Part shown: positions 35,552 to 47,900 of the stretch, piece by piece
Layout: every line of letters starts with the position of its first letter
Numbering within the stretch: position 1 is the stretch's first letter
Origin: Epichloe hybrida
Taxonomy: Eukaryota; Ascomycota; Sordariomycetes; Hypocreales; Clavicipitaceae
Assembly: GCA_019022495.1 (NCBI GenBank)
Contig: JAFEKR010000042.1
Coordinates: forward strand, 62,001 to 126,000
Length of the DNA stretch: 64,000 bases
Direction: 5' to 3'
Translations under genes and position numbers: made by a program
Notes under the pieces: model-generated
The model's database searches: none
Seen by the model: only the letters and a program-made list of their open reading frames with translations
Told to the model about the DNA's origin: nothing

Positions 35552-38500
35552 TTAGGCCCACCCCTCCACATGCTCCAGCTCCATCTCATCCAGCCGATCG
35601 TCCGCCCACCCCCCCTCCAGCTTCTCCAGCTTCTCCAGCTCGCGACTGAAAAAGTCCTGCTCGTCTCTCAACGCAAGCCGTATGTCCGGTGCAATCTTAT
35701 CCGGATACCTCGTCACGTTCATCCAGTGCGTCAGGCCCCTGAGCGCCTGCTCCAGCGGCAGCGCCGAGTCCACCTCTGCGTCGACATCGCTGCCAGCGAG
35801 CCACTCGTCGCGCAGCTCCGGCCGACAGTGCAGGTATACGGCCGTGATGACGCGCATGTTGGACTGCCGCCACTTGCGCCCGCAGTAGGGCACCTGGTTC
35901 TTGAAGAGCTTGAGCGTGTACAGGCGGAGCTCGGGCTGGGGCACGCGCAGGGATTTGCGGAGGATGGTCGAGGATTTGTACTGCACGAGGAGGAGGTTGC
36001 GGTGGGCCTTGTTCTTGCAGATCTTCTGGAGAATGCGGAGGTAATTGATGAGGGAGAAGAAGTTGCGCCACGAGAAGTCGGTGATGGGTTCTTCTGGGGG
36101 CGCGTTGACGGGATACCCGAGTTCGTCTACCTCGGGCCGCGTGGGGCCTTGATCGTCGCCGGGCTCGTCGTCGTCCTCCTCCTCGTCGTCGTCCTCCTCT
36201 TCCTCCTCTTCATCTTCTTCCTCGTCGGCGGCCGGTGCGGCAGCTACGGGAGACCTGTTTCTCTTGATGGGGGGCGGCACGGCGTCGTCTTCGTCTTCGC
36301 TTTCCTGTTCCGAGTCCTGCTCGCTTTCTTTTGGCTTCTGTTCCCCGTCGCCTTGTGCGTGCCCGGGCCCCTCTCCTTCGTTTTCCGAGTCACTGTCTGA
36401 CCTGTCCTTGAATTTCGAACGCAAATTACAGAATTGGAAGAAACTGGGACACTGTGTTCAGCATGGAGGCGGCGACTTCAATTCAAAGGAGACGGGCCGT
36501 CGCTTTGCTTACCTATTCTCGACCCTGTCCATCTTGCTGTCAACAACCTGCTGGACGTCCTGATGGGCAAAAAGCTTCAGTACCAGAGGGACGTAATTCG
36601 AGTCCAGTAAGAGCTGAGTAACGTACTCAAACTTGAGTACGTCTATTGAGTAAAGACAACACAAGTCAGTTCATATGGTCCTCCTATACGGCGGAATTCC
36701 AGCCAGGAAAAAAAAAAAAAAAACTTACGAGAAAGTCGAAGCCATTTCAGCAGTAGCAGCAGGATGCCCGTCGTTGCTTTCGACGTAATCTCCCGAGTCC
36801 TCGCCGCATCAATCTCCTCCGGCGACGGATCCGGCTCTTCTTGCGCAACAATCTGCCCGGACAGGTCCGGAGCTCTCGGTCCGTTCGGGCCGCTGTTCGT
36901 TCCAGCATTGCTGTTGTTGCCTCTACCCACCACGCCATTCGACATTTGATTCGACTGCTGGGCCACAATGGCAGTCACATTGCCTAGAATAGGTCGCAGC
37001 AGCACAATGACGAGAGACTGGAGGTGAGGAAGTGATTCCTTGTAAAATCGCTCCACGGCCGTCAATCGTTGCTTGTCCCTCTCAGACAACTGGTCTGGAT
37101 GCGGACCAAAGTCCACCTCCTCAGCCTCGCCGTGACTTTGGGCGGCATTTGACTTCTTGGGCCTATCTTCAGCTCGGATCTCCCTCAGGATCTCCCTCTC
37201 TTCTAGTGTCAGCTCGTTGAGATCGAGGTCCTCAATCTCGTAATCGTCCTCGCCGGCATCGGCATCGGCATCGGCATCGGCCCATCCACGATCAAACTTG
37301 AGAAACTTCTCTCGCTCTTCCCACATTTGCCGCGTGGCTCTCGTCATGCGCACCCTGGTGGAGAACAGCTCCCCAGCTTCTAGGATTGACGCAGGAATGT
37401 CGCTGCCTTCCCATCTCCGACTAACTACAGAGTCATCTATGCCGGCCATTCCCTTGCCTCCAGCGCTGTTACTAGTCGCATCTAGCGGAGGGTACATGAA
37501 TGGAAAGTTCTGGTTAGTCTGATAGTTTTGTTTCTTTCCAGACTTGCCGCCTACGCCGGGCGAGGGCGGTGGTGATGGCGCAGGCGTTGCGATGTGAACA
37601 GGCTGGTTCAGGATGGAAGCGCCACCGATCTGAGACTGTCCAGGTGTTGCTATGATGCCATTGTTGCCATTATTGCGCGTTGACTGATTCGGTATCGGCG
37701 GTAACAACGAGGCGTTCTCGTCTTCCAGGGGTAAAAGAGGCTGCGGGGGAACATAGGCAGGATAGTTTAGATGTGATTTCCTGCCGGAACACGTGGTAGT
37801 CCAGCGGTGACGCCGTGATTGTAGTCTTGTCCAGGCCTCCTGTTGTTTCCGACATGGCTGCCTTGATCTTGGCCAGGTCCTTGAGTCCGCCAAAAACGAG
37901 CAAGATGGATTTCCAGAATAACAAGAAAATCTGTGTTTTTTTCTCCCCCCATCTCCAGGTCAGCCTCCCGTTACATCTTGTTTGTCCATCACCACACGGC
38001 GGTGCGCAACGTACCTGCGTGAGCGGCATCGAGTTTTGGTCATCACAGCGTAATTTCGACGTCGCCATCAGCATAAAGTCGGCCAAGCCTGGATTCAGTT
38101 CCACTACACCGGCCCGTCAGTTCTAGTCACCATCTTCTTCAAGCCAGGATCGCACGACTTACGCAATGCCTTGTACGACGACGACATGTCCTGGGGATCA
38201 TTCAACGTCTCCTGAATAGCAATGTACATAATCGTCATCAGATTCATTAATTCATCCTGCGCTTCCTGCGCCTCCTGTGGGCTCGCTTGCTGGTATATAT
38301 CCCCTGACCTGGCCGTCCTCAGATTAGTACACAACTACCCCCCCCCCCCCGAATTCCAGCACAGCCTTTTCGCCCCTGAAAGGGGGCGTGCGTGTAACTT
38401 ACCAATGCAATTCAAAACGGCTCCTCAGAGCCTCCCAAATCACAGGTAATCCCTCCAACGACGTCAAGCATTCTACACCTGCCTTGATAGCTTGCAGTTG

Positions 38501-39168
38501 CGATTTGCTCCCAATCGAACGACTAAGTCCGTCCGTAGCATTCGGCATCGCCGTGTCTCCCCAGCGCCCCAGGACCAGATAGACAATTTTGCCAATTGAT
38601 GCAGACTTCAGTGCCGCATCGTTGGATTGCACCCCTGCGATGGCGGCCCGCACAAACCTGGCTCTCGTGTCATGGTCTGCGTCGTCCCACGAGTTCTGGC
38701 CGTCTGATTCCTGGTTCCAATGCCACTCGAATGCCTTTTGGGCCGCACTCAGGCGGATCCACTGCCAGAACTGGTACACGAATCACTCGTCGATTTCTTC
38801 GGCATGCGCGTCCATGTCTGAGTAGACAAAGTCGTAAGCGGCGGGTTCGGCTCGGTTCACTTCGGCGACGATGCGGCGCAGTTGGAGAAGCGATAGCGAA
38901 TCAGTTGGCGCAGGGCTCTGTTGTTGCTGTTGTTGCTGCTGCTGCTGTGAGTTCGTACCGCCGAGTCCTGTTCCTGTCGCTGCGAAGCCAGAAGGAAATG
39001 TGTTTCGCTGAAGGCCCGGTCGTGAAGGCGGTGCCGGGACCGGGGGTTTCTCAACCTGCTCCGGTTTCCCCGACCACCTGCGGCAACTTCTCCCGTATCC
39101 GTCACATCGTCCATGGGCCGGGGCGGCTCGGGCGCCTGCTCAAGAACGGGTTTGGAAGCAGGCCACAT
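35552..39168 (-). CDS. ham-2: Far11 / HAM-2 / PRO22-type STRIPAK subunit, reading frame disrupted
   Basis: Six exons on the minus strand: 39168-38403, 38308-38163, 38103-38015, 37930-36729, 36642-36513 and 36443-35552; about 1,074 codons in all, normal for the family. Recognisable blocks: LRRIVAEVNRAEPAAYDFVY (N1221 domain), LNPGLADFMLMATSKLRCDD, FWKSILLVFGGLKDLAKIKA, RVRMTRATRQMWEEREKFL, the HVLKFEYVTQLLLDSNYVPL and HQDVQQVVDSKMDRVENSFF blocks formed by splicing, and DFSWRNFFSLINYLRILQKI near the end, after an acidic Asp/Glu-rich linker. The protein is a core scaffold partner of striatin; it acts in hyphal fusion, development and MAPK signalling. Three lesions are present: TGA at 38783-38785, one extra base near 37765, and probably one missing G in the run 39068-39071. 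The last two cancel in frame, and all else is open. Type CDS is kept because assembly error is not excluded. Start: ATG at 39168, MWPASKPVLEQ. Confidence 0.82.
38338..38350. repeat. Poly-C run in a Far11 intron
   Basis: Thirteen consecutive C in the first intron of the STRIPAK gene; similar runs of 13 or more C/G or A/T occur in other introns here (42424-42437, 36708-36723). Confidence 0.9.
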
Positions 39169-39711
39169 GTTCCGAAGAGTTGTGCTGTCAAAGAGGTTGG
39201 GATGTTGCAGGAAGATTTCAGGTCGGGGATCTTGCAAACGCCGTCCTTGCTAGACGCATTGCGCGTCGTCCGAGTGCTGAAGAATTTTGTGGCTCGAGTT
39301 TCAGCCCATCTATTCGTGATGCTCGGGTGTGGGCGATGCTATCAGATTGTCGCGCGTGCAGTCGGAGAGGTGCTCAGTAATAGAAGCTGTCGAGGCTCGA
39401 GGTGGTCGTCGGTGGATCCGTGGGCGTGACCGTGACCGTGACCGTGACGTGACGTGACGTTCGTGGACGTTGTTGGGTGGTGGATGCGAAGGCAGCGTAT
39501 TTGATTGGCTGCTGCTGCCTGGCATTTCGGCGTTGGACCGGGCCTCTCTCGAAGCAGGAACAGGAAACGGACAGCTCGTCTTATTAAAATGGCGAGCACT
39601 CTAGATACTCACTCGAAAAGAAGCATGGAGGAGGGTTGGGGGAATCGAAAGAAGAAATCCATTTCCAGAAAACTGCTAGTCATCTCGCATGCATCGCCTA
39701 ATCATGTACAA
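39169..39711. other. Intergenic between Far11 and DUF2011 genes
   Basis: Contains a short minus-strand open frame (39310-39525) and GTGACC/GTGACG repeats at 39426-39459. It may include the 5' leader of the STRIPAK gene. No second gene seen. Confidence 0.55.
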
Positions 39712-40614
39712 TCAAGTGCTCCCAGCATGAGCATCCCCAGAATCCCGGGGGACCTCACTGTTGCCCTCCTTCATCTCCTTGCTCTTCACCCTCTTCCTCA
39801 GCTTCTTCAGCCGATTCAACCTCTTCTTCTTCTCCCTCAACTGCTCTTCCTTTTCCACCGCTTTCCTCTTCTCCGCCACTTCCCCCTCCCTCTTCGCCCT
39901 CGCCTTCTGCCTATCCGTAATCCTCCTCCTCTTCCCCGGCCGTTTCCTCCTCCCACCTCCGTCGTCGCCCTCTACATGCGTCGACACCCCATCCTTCTCA
40001 CCAGCCCTGGCCTTGCGCGTAACAGTGGTCCTGGTGACTTTCCAAGCGTGTTCCAACCCCCATGAGGGTCGATGCGATCCCAGGATCACCTCTTCGCCGC
40101 TCACCGCCGCAAAACGATACTCGCTTCTGACTTTGTCGGGAACATTTCCCACAGCGTAGAATGAGGACGGCCGTGGGTAAGCTAACGCGCCTTCATGTGG
40201 TCGCGCCGATTCATCTTCCAGCGTGACCTTTGCGGGTGCGGCCGAGGAGAAGAGGCGGATTTCGAACTCGCCTAGATGGCCATTGTCGTGCTCGTCGTCC
40301 GCCGTCCTGTTGCTTCCGGCCCTGACCGGGGGGAGACGAGAGGTCTGCAGCTCGGGCTCGGGCAGTTCGGACTGTTCGCCAGTCTTCCGAGCATCTAAGC
40401 CCAGTGACTTGGCGATCTGTGCATTGAGCCGCGCCCTCAGATGCGAGTCGATTGTCTCTTCGACTGCGTCGCTCCACGAGTCCGCGTCCGACGCGTAGAG
40501 CTCCTCGCGACGAACTCTGGCATGACAACTGGGGTTTTAGCTCGGTTTCGGTATTCGAGACTGTGGCTCGCTCACCACGGTGACTGACCTTTTGGCCTCG
40601 GGGAGTTCGAGCAT
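39712..40614 (-). CDS. DUF2011-type fungal nuclear protein of unknown function
   Basis: Exons 40614-40589 and 40516-39712 encode 276 residues. The first exon is only 26 bp, and splicing gives LELPEAKRVRREELY, the hallmark N-terminus of this fungal family. The middle has GEFEIRLFSSAAPAKVTLED, YPRPSSFYAVGN and SGEEVILGSHRPSWGLEHAW; the C-terminal 80 residues are a strongly basic, probably nucleolar/nuclear segment (GGGRRKRPGKRRRI, then a Lys/Arg/Glu coiled-coil-like helix). No enzymatic motif is present. The family is known only as a conserved fungal protein; some yeast relatives are ribosome-biogenesis-like by sequence, but I cannot assert this. The alternative acceptor a few bases upstream would insert CHA residues and spoil the motif. 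Confidence 0.85.
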
Positions 40615-41732
40615 GTTTTCTGCTCTGATACCTGCTCCGACTGGCGATTTCCCAGCGCATGCGCCGTGGGAAGCGAGCTCGTAAACGGCAATTTAGCAAT
40701 CTGTGATTTTTGTTGCAATGTCTACCCGATGCATCAGAGCCAACTAAGTTGGGGGCCAACTTTCTTTATCTTATCGTCCGTGCCCATCTGCCATCCACCA
40801 TCCACAAGCGGATACCTACGGATTACATGTCATCTAATTAAGCGCTGTGATCAACCTCGAGATCGGGTGCAACATCGCCTCCGCTACCATCTTGGCGCCC
40901 GTGAATATAGCTAGCCGCTCGCTCGCTCGCTGCCCACAAGCCCATTCGCACTAACATCAATGGGTCCGACTTGTCAGGACTTGATGCACCACATCTTTGA
41001 ACAGTCCAAGCTCTCATGGCCCCGGAAAAACTGGCCAGAGTTCTATTCAACTTGAATGCTACTATTCAAGCGCAACCAGATATCCCCAATTGTCCACAAC
41101 TAGGGACACCAGACCAGTCCTGGACCCGACAGACTATCGAGCAGACAAGATACATGTGCCAAGACGACACTCCGTACAGGAAAACCCCCCCAAAAAAACA
41201 GATGTACTGATTTATTACAGCTCTCAACACTCAAATGGTTCCTCTCCCAACACCGTGAAAGAAAAGGAAAAGCCCACGCCCAGAACTCCATTGTCCCACT
41301 ACCTTTGCCCAATTTTTGCCCAGGCCTTCATGTTCATGGTACGTAGCCAAGTTGACAAATCATTTGCCATCAGGCCACAACTCACGCCACCCGAGCACTG
41401 GATCCCAGAACGTGCATCGTGGGCATCTTATCCGAGAGCCTTTTATGTACTCTGTAAGCCGTAGATGCCTATATGTACATGTATGGTTGGATTGAATGTG
41501 GTGGGTTCCGCAATATGACAGTTGATCCATGTCTTGGTCGCCAAGAAACAAACAGCAAACTGGCAGTATGTGATAAAATCCGAATAGTATGACACAGCCA
41601 GAAGAGAAAGAAGAAGAGGGGTTGCGAGATCCGGTGTTCTCCCGGCATGCGGGGAACACACCCGAGTCTGAAAGCTGCTGAAGTACTCTGATCGCGAGAT
41701 ATTCCTCAGGTGGCTTGGGTCCAATCGCTCAT
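40615..41732. other. Intergenic
   Basis: No gene supported. Contains ACTCCGTA at 41169 and a GCTC tandem at about 40917-40930; the promoter of the DUF2011 gene is in the left part. Confidence 0.6.
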
Positions 41733-43709
41733 TTATGCTGCGGTCCATGAATAATTGTTCATGCTGTCAAAGGATCCACGGGCACTGCTATTGTAAGACG
41801 GAGTCTCCTGCTTCGAAGGCGGAACCCCGGGATAGGACCTCCCATCATGGCTGGCATACGAGAGGGTTGAACTTGGCTCAGCGGCTGCCGTGGTCCATGA
41901 ATTCGCAGACGGGTAGTAGTCTCTGCCCGCTGGAGGATTGCCTCCAGGGGAGACATCACCTACACCACTGTTCATGCCGCGAAAAGAGCCATACCTGTAG
42001 TCTGGGCCTTCAGCGTGCTGGATCGAGCTATTGCTGTGGATGGATTGATGGCTGTGGTGTCGTGGACTTTTAGATGGTCTGGGGTTGCCATCCATGTATC
42101 GAGGCATGGTGAAGGCGCTCTCAGACCCAATCGTGACAGTGCTCCCAGGCATATGTGGTGTTGATGTGGTTGTGTAGTTGTATTGCGACCGGAGACCTGG
42201 TTGGCCATGATCTGCTGTCGCCAGTGGGAGGGGTACGGATGATGATGGCATCGAAGTATGGAGCGGGAGCTCCTGTGGTTCGCTCGCAAAGCCGGAGGAT
42301 CCAGAGAGAGGCAATTTTGAATACGAGTCAGGTGCCAGCGTCGATGGGACTTGCGAGTTCCAAGATGGGTAAGAGCTGTTTACGAAAAGTATCAGTTTGA
42401 TCTTAGTTTCAAAGAAAAAAAAAGGGGGGGGGGGGGGCTTACTTTGATCTCATAGCACTTATGCTCGAGCTATGTGGCTTGGGTGGGCTGAACGTGAAGG
42501 CAGATCTGGGCACCTGCATATCTACACTCCTGGCCTTGCCGCCCTGCTTGAGACTGATGGCACTGGCGACAACACCGAGACCAGTCTCTACCAAAGCCTG
42601 GCCTCTTGAGCCAGCACTAGAGCCCAGAAGAGGAATTTCTTTACGAGCCTGAAAATTGCGAGGGCTTCGACCACGAACAACGATCGGAGCAGTAATCGAC
42701 TCTGTTAGAACGACCTTTGAGTTATCAGGCAGAGTACCAAACACCTTCAAATGCAAGACGAAGTGTTGCTGGAGCTCCTTTCTTCGGCCATTGTTGGCAG
42801 TTGCGCTGCAAAGCATGTTAGGCTGGAGACGGACAGGGAAACGGCGTTTGTGCAAATGACAACTTACATTCTGAACTGGAGGCGACGCCAGCCGATGGGA
42901 TAAACGGCAAACTCGCCATTAGCTTCTGCTCCATCTTCTTGGAAGGGAATAAGCGGCAGAGGAGAGGGCTCTTGATCCGGGCCCTGAACGATTTCGGGGG
43001 AGTTTGGTGGAGGGGTCTTCCAGGGAATGACGATGAGTCGAACTGGGTTTCCGTCGACGGATTCGATGGCAGAGACGGCGACTTCCAGGTTGCTGACGGG
43101 GAGTGTCTCGTTGGCCTCGTTCACGACAGACAGTTGGCCTCGCGGCATGACCAGTGAGCCACTAATCTGGAATAAGTTGCGTCGGTAGCAAGTGAGCTCG
43201 GGCTGAAGCGCAGCACCATCGCCTGTGCTGGCAGGCATCTCGGATAGGAAGAACATGCCATGCAACTGCGCAGACAGATCGAGTTGTTGTACACGGCCTC
43301 GCTGGTCAACAACGGTGGACTTGTCCTGGGAGCGTCGGAAGGATAGTAACTTGTGGTCTTGGTTCATGGTGAGTCGTGAGCCATCGTCCCTCATGTCGTG
43401 AACGATTTCTTGGTATGCAGGCTGTTCAGCCTGAGAGAATGACCGTTTCAAGCCTGTGTATGAATTTTGTCGCTCATAGGACGCCGATTCGTCCTGGGAG
43501 TATCGGTTGTAAGAGTAAGGGTGTTGTATTTCTCCTCGCGGTCTTGCTGAGAGATGTGCTGATGAGGAACCATGGATGGACGAGTCCATGCTTCCGAGTC
43601 GGCTAGGCAGATGGGAAGAGGCGCCATAGTTGGACCAAAGACTGGAGTGAGCGGGCTCTCCTCGAAGCTCCGTCATGGTGGCCGCTGGGTACGCTGCTGC
43701 GGTCATCAT
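41733..43709 (-). CDS. vib-1: Ndt80/PhoG-like transcription factor, VIB-1/XprG type
   Basis: Exons 43709-42868, 42805-42443 and 42375-41733 give 615 residues. The DNA-binding domain, about residues 110-350, shows KLLSFRRSQDKSTVVDQRGR, GMFFLSEMPAS, LTCYRRNLFQISGSLVMPRG, FAVYPIGWRRLQFRIATAN and the core VVRGRSPRNFQARKEIPLLG of the Ndt80 fold. A Ser/Gly/Pro/Tyr-rich C-terminal half follows. Neurospora vib-1 and Aspergillus xprG control protease secretion, carbon and nitrogen starvation responses and heterokaryon-incompatibility death. Start at 43709 is the first ATG in the frame after a CAG/CAA repeat; a further 5' exon is possible: ATG at 44087, 13 coding bases, donor GTGAGT at 44074, acceptor before 43768, in frame. 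The 5' intron would be about 306 bp. Confidence 0.88.
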
Positions 43710-43740
43710 AGGCGCATGTCTTTGCAGACAGGTGCGGGTT

Positions 43741-43797
43741 GTTGTTGCTGCTGCTGCTGCTGCTGCTTCTGTTGTTGTTGTTGTTGTTGTTGTTTTC
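43741..43797. repeat. Triplet repeat (CAG/CAA on minus strand)
   Basis: Runs of CTG then GTT on the plus strand at the 5' end of the VIB-1-like gene. Coding status depends on the gene's true start. Confidence 0.85.
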
Positions 43798-44928
43798 GTA
43801 AGTAAATGTCAAGGCCAGATTTTATCAACCTGGGCCAAGGGAGTCTTTTTAATGTCCCACGGCAGTATGCTCTTCTGTATGTCCCGATTTAGTGGCAATA
43901 TAGACAACGGAAAGAGGTGAAAGTGACGATGCTGCTGGGTTTGTAGGATTTGAGTTTGGACGATGAGACGGCAACAACGTGTGGCTTTTTTTCTTCTCCC
44001 CCTTTCCACAGGCCGAATCGTGTAGGGAGAGAGAGAGAGAGAATGAGTACTTGTAGGAACAGGAGAAGACTCACGTATGGCCGACATGGATGGAGTCGAG
44101 CAGCAAGTTGCGGGTAAGTAGTTTTACTTGTATACACGGATGGATCCCTCCCCAGGACGGCAGATGCTGTGGATGCTTGTGGATGGCTGTGGAGGGGGCG
44201 TGTGATGCCAAAAGGCCCGGCACTGGAGCCGGGTACATTTGAGTTTTGTCGACCGACCAGGGCCGGCTCTTATACATGGAGCGACCAGGAACGGGAGCTA
44301 ATAGGAATTGGCCTCATCAGTTGTCTGCAGCAAATTGAAACTTACATAGGTTCAGTAAACAGCGCGCCTTGGCTTGGTCGAACGGGCCACCGTACATAAT
44401 GTACATGCTAGCATCGACACGGATGTCGTCCGTTCTGCAGTGCGTACAGTGATGTATGTACGTCCGTCGTCGGTACACTGGCCATCCATACCGTCGAGGT
44501 ACTGGTTTGTACCGGTACTGACTGCGCACAACGCGCACAACGCGCGCACAACGGCGTGGGCAGCTCCTTCTCTCTTCTGTTCTTGTCTGTTCTTGTCTAT
44601 TCCTGGAAGGAGAAGAACAAGAGAAGAGGACCCAGGCCTGACAGGCACAGGAAAACCCGAGATTCGTGAGCCCAGGTCTGCCGAGGGGTGGCCATGTTTC
44701 TCGTTTGCCAACAATGCCACGGCGTGGTTCACGTCTCGAGCACGGCAAGGCGAAAAGATGATTCTGCGAGTTTGCGCCTGCCCGTCTCTCTCTGCCATGC
44801 ACAAAAGCTTGAATTACCCCAGCAGCACAGAGGAACTCGGAGCCCTATGTACATAAACGCGGCCCATGACAGATGGACGGTTACGTTGGGGGCGAGATCA
44901 AGTCCGACAGCACGGGAAATGCAGCCGT

Positions 44929-44957
44929 GGGATGGGATGGGATGGGATGGGATGGGA
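44929..44957. repeat. GGGAT tandem repeat
   Basis: Five to six copies of GGGAT. Confidence 0.85.
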
Positions 44958-47900
44958 CATGGCCTATGGGGCAGTACATACGAGATCGCGACTTGTTGAC
45001 GAGCACACACGCCCCTTTCTTTGGTCGCGACCTATCCAATGTTTGCCGAAGACGAGGCCTTGTCCTGTCGTCGTCCCTTGTCTGATGACTTGTCTGATGA
45101 GAAAGGAGAAAGGTCCAGGGGGGGGTGGAGGGGGGGGACGACTCCGTCATGAGCCTTTTTGCTATTGGAGACGGGGCCAGGGCCAAGCAGAGTTGGTGCG
45201 TGGTTCTGCGCGGTTCTGCCAGCCCGGCTGAGCCACTTGAGCCAGGCGGGCGCACAAGCGCTAGCAACGTCGAAAAAGATGTTCATGTACGGACTACGGA
45301 TTACACACACACACACATTGCACATTGTGTGGACGGTTCTCGCAGCCGTGACTTGATTGTGTCGCAGCCGTGACTTGATTGTGCGTAGCGCATTCGCCTA
45401 GCTTGCCAAAGTACACCGACGCCAGTGACTCAGCCTCCTGGGACCCGCAATTCTTCTAGAAGGTGGTCGTTGAGACAATGGTAATGAAATGAGACTGACC
45501 ATCAGGACGAGGCTTGTTGATTGGTGATGCCCTCGCAGTCTTGAAGCGTCTCGAGCGGCTGAGAGATTGACAAGACAAGACTCGGCCGATCGGGCGGGCA
45601 TCGTGGCTTGCGACGATACACAATGCGGACTTGCTTGCATGCGACATTGAGCGTATGTAGCCCCCACGAACATTTGACAGAACTATTCAGTAGTCGGTAG
45701 AGATGATACGCCTTCAAGGGTTCCATCGAGCTTCATGTGTAGCATTGGTAGCTTCTTGTCGGCCGAGAGCATTCGGGCCTCGTGCCATGCACATGTAGAA
45801 TGGCACGGCACCACAAACGATCCAACCCGCTCGCTTCTCAGAGCCCGCCCGGATCTTGGCCGAGCACGCAGAACGCACGGTCGACTGACAAGTCCGTCAG
45901 TCCGCCAGTCCGCCAGTCCATCAGAATGAAGACAGACAGGGAAAAGGGAAAGCGTGGGTTTATTACGCTGAGCCACTGAGTGAGGAGCGTCAGGTCTTGC
46001 GAGCCATGGAGAAACCCGTGTTCGCAAGGCGGATGTGACTAATATCGACTAACATGCTTAGCGGCGGCAATTCCTTATCGTCGACAAGGATGTGTGGACA
46101 TGGGACGCACGGATTGGCCGAATCGCCAACGAAAGATGGTGGGCAGTCCTTTTAATCACCTCCGCGATCCATGATCAATTGGTGCTTCCTTTTTTTTTTT
46201 TTTTTTTACTGGAACGGCAGAGATGAGGGAATGTGACCATCTTCTCGGCCGGCCAAGCTATTATTTTCTTCTCTCTCTTGGCGTCCGCTCTTCAGAGCCT
46301 GCGGCCTTGTTGGTCCACAACCTACAGCCATGTTTAGCGTTACTATGTATTCAAGGGCAATGTGGACAAGTTTTTTTGAGGTGCGATTTCAGACAATACA
46401 AACCAAGGCTAGAGCTATGCCTTTTAATTGCTTGGCTAGTTCTTTTTCCAATCACTATTAGAGAACAAGCTCTTTGGGAGATGATTCTTATCCCATCATC
46501 AACAGATAGGACCTGGCCACCAAATTGTCGCGTCATCGCTCTTTATCCCACCAGCACAGCCACAATACATAGCATGTTCAGCTCGGATAGTAAGAAAGCG
46601 GGATCTACATTAAGCACAAGATTATATGTGGTTTCAAGGCATGGCTACCTGAGGCATGCAGTTGCCAGGGGACGGTTTGCCTTGATCATATTTCACAAGA
46701 GCGCGAGTATTACCAGCTGGTACGTACCTCGGGCGGCGACCCAAAGAGGCGCAAGATGAGGTTAAAGGAGGGGGCGTCTTGGCAAAAGCCAAGAGGCCGA
46801 TCATGGCCATAAGAAGCGACAGCAGTTGACCAGTACTAATTGGTCTCTGAAGGCGAAGATTGACACCTTTATGTAGGCTAAAGTCCCCCAAGTGAAGGAG
46901 CAACTTGAATCGTCGCCAGCTATAATAACGGCCTGATGGCACGGATCCGCATCTCCTCCAGGATCTCCTATGTATGCCGGTACCGATGCAATGGAACACC
47001 GCTTGGCTCGCAGGGTCCAGGTATCTTAGACTGTTGCTTGTTATGTTGAATGCTCGCCCCAACACCGAGCCGCCGGATGGAAGAACAGGGACAGAAGGAG
47101 CCCTGGGCGGTTCGCGGTTCCAAATTGTCGGTGCTGCACCAGGCTTGTGAACTAAACTAGCTGCATGATTGATTAGTGGTGCGGTGACGGGCACTAATAA
47201 GAGCATGTGGGAATGATGTTATCTGGGGCCGTCGAGCAACCGTTACTAGAATCAAGTCCAAAGCAGACATGTGCATTGCATCAGGTTATGTTCAGTAGAT
47301 ATTCCCCATTCGTACTCTGCCTCTCGATGGTTGTGCAGTTGACAAAAAGAAGAAAGAAAAGGGCAGTTCTTAGACAACGACTTCCATTACTCTTGGCATT
47401 TCGGTTGCCTCAACCCGGCCGTCCGATAATGATCGTTTCCGTAAGGATGCACTAATAAGCACCCATGAATGCCCCATTTTGTTCCTCGCAACAGCCCAAC
47501 AGAGAGCCCAAGATAGCCGGGCAAAATCCGTGCTTAGTGGCAGGGGTCCGCCGTCAGGGCTACCGTTTTAGTCGGGCTGTAAGTTGTAGCAGGACGATGA
47601 TTAGGTACTTGCTTGTACGGATTACGGTAATCCATTCGCAAGGTCCCCCCCCCCCCCCCCTTCCATGAAGATCAGGGAGATCAGGTGAGGCCAGCGAGGT
47701 GTCACAAGTTGCGGAACCAGTCTCGTGAACCTCGTGGTGATCTCGTGTGTTATCTGTACCACCACGAAAGAGAAAGGAAAAGAAATGCTGCTGAAGAACA
47801 TCGAGTAAGCCGCACAAGACAGAGGTGGGTTCATCAGAGAGCCTGGACTGTGTGCGATTCGCGGCATTGCTTCCTTGGTCCATTATCGATCACGAACCAA

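Noticed and set aside
39310..39525. Small minus-strand frame upstream of the STRIPAK gene as its first exon
   Set aside because: It ends in a stop before the likely start at 39168, and no donor/acceptor pair joins it convincingly.
46634..47206. 190-codon minus-strand frame
   Set aside because: No family recognised; composition is mixed and no splice structure helps.
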